7,590 nucleotides of DNA, taken from the NCBI GenBank assembly GCA_934630975.1, contig CAKTXH010000106.1:1-7590 (forward strand). The letters are read 5' to 3'. The notes under the pieces are model-generated. The model was given only the letters and a program-made list of their open reading frames with translations. It did no database searches and was not told the origin of the DNA. This document shows positions 5,477 through 7,590 of this stretch, in pieces. The DNA is from an uncultured Clostridia bacterium (lineage in GTDB: Bacteria; Bacillota; Clostridia; Christensenellales; Aristaeellaceae). The position numbers and the translations under genes were made by a program. The number at the start of each line of letters is the position of its first letter. The stretch's first letter is position 1.

Positions 5477-6667
5477 TTAGTATTCCGCTTTCACAAACTT
5501 CTTTAACGCGTCGATGGAGCGGACGACCTTCTCCGTATCGGTGCAGAACGCGATGCGGAAGTAGCCCGGCGTGCCGAAGGAATCGCTCGGCACGAAGATC
5601 AGGCCGTAGGGCAGCGCTTTTTGGCTGAACGCTACCGCGTCATCCTCCAGCGCCTTCGGGAAGAGGTAGAACGTGCCGCCGGGGCGCACGACGTCAAAGC
5701 CCAGCCCGGTCAGCGCGTCGTACAGGATGTTCATGTTCGTCTCGTAGACGGAAAGGTCGCTGGTCAGATCGCAGCAGTCCGCCGCGGCAAGCTGGATGAC
5801 GGAGGACGGGCAGTTATGGCCGATGCCGCGCGAAATCTGGCCGCACATGTTGACCAGCATCGCGGAAACGCCGCTCTCCGGGTTCACGGCGACATAGCCG
5901 ATGCGCTCGCCCGGCACGGACAGGCTCTTGGAGAAGGAATAGCACGAAATGGTGCGCGGGTAGAACAGCGAGGCATACGGCACTTCTTTGCCGTCGAAGG
6001 CGATTTCGCGGTACGGCTCGTCGGAAATCAGCCAGATTTCGTGGCCGAATTCCTTTTCTTTCTGGGTGAGCATTTCGGCCATCTGCCGCAGCGTTTCGGC
6101 GGAATATACCGCGCCGGAAGGGTTGTTCGGCGTGTTGATGAGCACGGCCTGCACCGCCGGGGTCAGCATCTGCTCGAACGCGTCGAAATTGATCTGGAAA
6201 TTCTGCGTATTGGCCGGCACGACGCGCAGCGTCAGCCCCGCGCCCGCCGTATACGGGCGGTATTCCGGGAAGAACGGCGCGAAGGTTAGAATTTCGTCGC
6301 CGGGCTGGGTCACCAGCCGGAAGGCATGCGCCAGCGCGCCCGCCGCGCCGCTGGTCATGAAGATGTCGTCCATCGTATAATGCATGCCGAAGCGGCGGTT
6401 AAGCGAAGCCGCGATCTTTTCGCGCACGGAGGGGATGCCCAAACTCGGGCTGTACCCGTGCACGAGCATCGGGTCGCCGCTGTCCAGCAATTCCTTGATG
6501 CGCGCGTTGAACGCTTCCGGCACGGGCACAGACGGGTTGCCCAAACTGTAATCGAAGATATCCTCCGGCTTTAAATGCGGATGCCGGGCGATGTCGTTGG
6601 CGTATTCGTTCAGCTCCCGAATCACCGATTTGCCCGAGAGCATGGCCTTGTAGGTTTCGTTGATCAA
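5477..6667 (-). CDS. Class I/II pyridoxal-phosphate aminotransferase (AspC-like)
   Basis: Transfers an amino group between an amino acid and a 2-oxo acid using PLP in the cytosol. The exact substrate cannot be read from the sequence; aspartate, aromatic or alanine transamination are all possible. From the TTG start the protein has 396 residues, the normal family length. Visible fold-type I motifs are FDYSLGNPSVPVP near the N-terminus, TSGAAGAL (cofactor phosphate loop), NTPNNPSG with Asn182, SDEPY with Asp216 and Tyr219, SFSKSLSVPGERIG with the PLP Lys247, and the substrate-carboxylate Arg371 in YFRIAF. The start is placed at TTG 6667 because AAGGAG (6682-6677) is 9 bases upstream and the protein then begins Met-Ile-Asn-Glu, as in relatives. 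The ATG at 6676 directly abuts that site. It may share a transcript with the aldo/keto reductase upstream. Confidence 0.92.
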   Translation of the reverse strand: MINETYKAMLSGKSVIRELNEYANDIARHPHLKPEDIFDYSLGNPSVPVPEAFNARIKELLDSGDPMLVHGYSPSLGIPSVREKIAASLNRRFGMHYTMDDIFMTSGAAGALAHAFRLVTQPGDEILTFAPFFPEYRPYTAGAGLTLRVVPANTQNFQINFDAFEQMLTPAVQAVLINTPNNPSGAVYSAETLRQMAEMLTQKEKEFGHEIWLISDEPYREIAFDGKEVPYASLFYPRTISCYSFSKSLSVPGERIGYVAVNPESGVSAMLVNMCGQISRGIGHNCPSSVIQLAAADCCDLTSDLSVYETNMNILYDALTGLGFDVVRPGGTFYLFPKALEDDAVAFSQKALPYGLIFVPSDSFGTPGYFRIAFCTDTEKVVRSIDALKKFVKAEY

Positions 6668-6676
6668 TGGAATCAT

Positions 6677-6682
6677 CTCCTT
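6677..6682 (-). promoter_or_regulatory. Ribosome binding site that favours a TTG start
   Basis: AAGGAG on the minus strand ends directly at the ATG of codon 1 in the longest frame (6676), with no spacer. The in-frame TTG at 6667 lies 9 bases downstream, the usual optimum. This supports TTG initiation of the aminotransferase. Confidence 0.55.
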
Positions 6683-6695
6683 ATCGTGGGTTACG

Positions 6696-6779
6696 CCGGG
6701 CTGCCGCCCGGATCTAGGCGGGAAGTCCAGAAACCTCAGGTTTCTGGCGGAGTTTGAGGCGGAGCCTCAACGTTCCCGC
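6696..6779 (-). repeat. Multi-hairpin spacer element, possible dispersed repeat or structured RNA
   Basis: The 107-base gap between the reductase stop and the aminotransferase site is packed with perfect inverted repeats. CCGGGC (6696-6701) pairs with GCCCGG (6706-6711). GCGGGAA (6718-6724) pairs with TTCCCGC (6773-6779) and encloses two hairpins: CCAGAAACC (6727-6735) with GGTTTCTGG (6739-6747), and TTGAGGC (6754-6760) with GCCTCAA (6764-6770). The last three form a three-way junction. No T-run follows on either strand, so it is not an intrinsic terminator. Such clusters between co-directional genes are often dispersed palindromic repeats or RNA-stability elements. Only one copy is in the window, so repeat status is not shown. 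Confidence 0.5.
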
Positions 6780-6783
6780 AGCG

Positions 6784-7590
6784 TTATTCCTCGTTCAGCG
6801 CCAGCGCGGCGTCAATCTGCGCCAGTTCTTCCTCGGTGAGCGGCGGCAGGGCGAGCGCGGCGACGTTTTCGGTGATCTGTTCCGCGCGGCTTGCGCCGAT
6901 GAGCGCGGAGGTCACGGCCTTATCGCGCAATGTCCATTGCAGCGCAAGCTGGGAGAGCGTCTCCCCGCGCGCGGCGGCAATTTTGCTCAGCGCGTCGATG
7001 GCCGCGTGCAGCCCCGGCGTGAGCATATCCGCCTTGAGATAGCGCGGGTCGTGGCCGATGCGGCTGTCCGCCGGGATGCCGGATTGATACTTGCCCGTCA
7101 GCCGTCCGCCCGCCAGCGGGCCGAACGCAATCAGCCCGACGCCTTCGCGCGTCAGCACGTCCGTCAGGCCGTGCTCGATCTTGCGGTTGAGCATGGAGTA
7201 GTTTTCCTGATGAATCAGCATCGGCGTGCCCAGCTTGCGCAGGGTGCGGATGGCAACCTCCGTTTGCTCCGGCGTGTAGCGCGAAATGCCGACGTAGAGC
7301 GCCTTGCCGCTGCGCACGATCTGATCCAGCGCGCCCATCGTCTCCTCAATCGGCGTTTCCGGGTCGGGACGGTGGTGGTAGAAGATATCCACGTAGTCGA
7401 GGTTCATCCGCTTGAGGCTCTGGTCCAGGCTGGCCATCAGATATTTTCGGCTGCCCCAGTTGCCGTAAGGCCCGGGCCACATATCGTAACCCGCTTTGGT
7501 GGAGATCACCAGCTCGTCGCGGTGGGGCTTCCAGTCGCGCAGCATGTGCACGCCGAAATTGCGCTCCGCCTCGCCGTAGGGCGGGCCGTA
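6784..7590 (-). CDS. Aldo/keto reductase, L-glyceraldehyde-3-phosphate reductase type (5' end outside window)
   Basis: NAD(P)H-dependent reductase of the AKR14/YghZ-like group, which reduces aldehydes such as L-glyceraldehyde 3-phosphate and methylglyoxal in the cytosol. The 268 visible residues start at YGPPYGEAERNFG, which aligns with E. coli YghZ at its catalytic Tyr66. About 65 residues, including the catalytic Asp, lie beyond the window. Catalytic Lys is in STKAGY (visible residue 32) and His in FYHHR (residue 73); their spacing from the Tyr equals that of YghZ. Further conserved strings are MWPGPYGNWGSRKYL, GKALYVGISRY, FGPLAGGRLTGKY and SALIGASRAEQ, the last being the cofactor-binding C-terminal motif. 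The frame is open to the window edge, so the internal GTG at 7551 is not the start. It is probably co-transcribed with the aminotransferase, across a hairpin-rich 107-base gap that has no terminator T-run. Confidence 0.93.
   Translation of the reverse strand, partial: YGPPYGEAERNFGVHMLRDWKPHRDELVISTKAGYDMWPGPYGNWGSRKYLMASLDQSLKRMNLDYVDIFYHHRPDPETPIEETMGALDQIVRSGKALYVGISRYTPEQTEVAIRTLRKLGTPMLIHQENYSMLNRKIEHGLTDVLTREGVGLIAFGPLAGGRLTGKYQSGIPADSRIGHDPRYLKADMLTPGLHAAIDALSKIAAARGETLSQLALQWTLRDKAVTSALIGASRAEQITENVAALALPPLTEEELAQIDAALALNEE

Overview
The window looks like a chromosomal piece of a GC-rich (roughly 60% by eye) anaerobic Bacillota, most likely a gut Clostridia-class bacterium. This is inferred from the strong AGGAGG-type ribosome sites, the long clostridial-type threonine synthase, a small Clostridia-type P-loop protein, a two-domain ArsR regulator of the kind found near hemicellulose genes, and AT-rich intrinsic terminators between GC-rich genes. 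The species cannot be named from this sequence. Nothing indicates a phage, transposon, CRISPR array, tRNA or rRNA.

Layout. Positions 1-417 (+) hold a small P-loop protein followed by its own terminator. Positions 484-583 form a structured leader that can fold as a three-way junction, followed by thrC, threonine synthase (595-2088, +). An 18-bp perfect bidirectional terminator separates thrC from a convergent beta-CASP-like metallo-beta-lactamase-fold protein (2126-3220, -) whose metal-binding motif is degenerate. The AT-rich stretch 3221-3569 carries two divergent promoters, a long structured leader and a minus-strand terminator. It leads into a secreted bacterial-SH3 protein (3570-4067, +). 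Facing it is a small secreted-protein gene (4064-4245, -) that is frameshifted as written. Its Shine-Dalgarno can be masked by an inverted repeat. Upstream of that is an ArsR/COG4189-like regulator (4331-5287, -) with a strong promoter and an inverted repeat just after the predicted transcription start. A terminator then precedes a class I aminotransferase (5477-6667, -). This is separated by a 107-base multi-hairpin spacer from an L-glyceraldehyde-3-phosphate reductase-type aldo/keto reductase (6784-7590, -) whose N-terminus lies beyond the window.

Function. This is mostly housekeeping metabolism: threonine synthesis, amino acid transamination and aldehyde detoxification or reduction. It is combined with cell-surface and regulatory genes. 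Only the aminotransferase and reductase, and the ArsR gene with the small secreted gene, look like possible co-transcribed pairs. The most interesting signals are non-coding: the thrC leader, the 6696-6779 hairpin cluster, the SD-masking repeat at 4248-4302, and the possible antisense 3' tail over the SH3 gene. No complete novel multi-gene system is evident.
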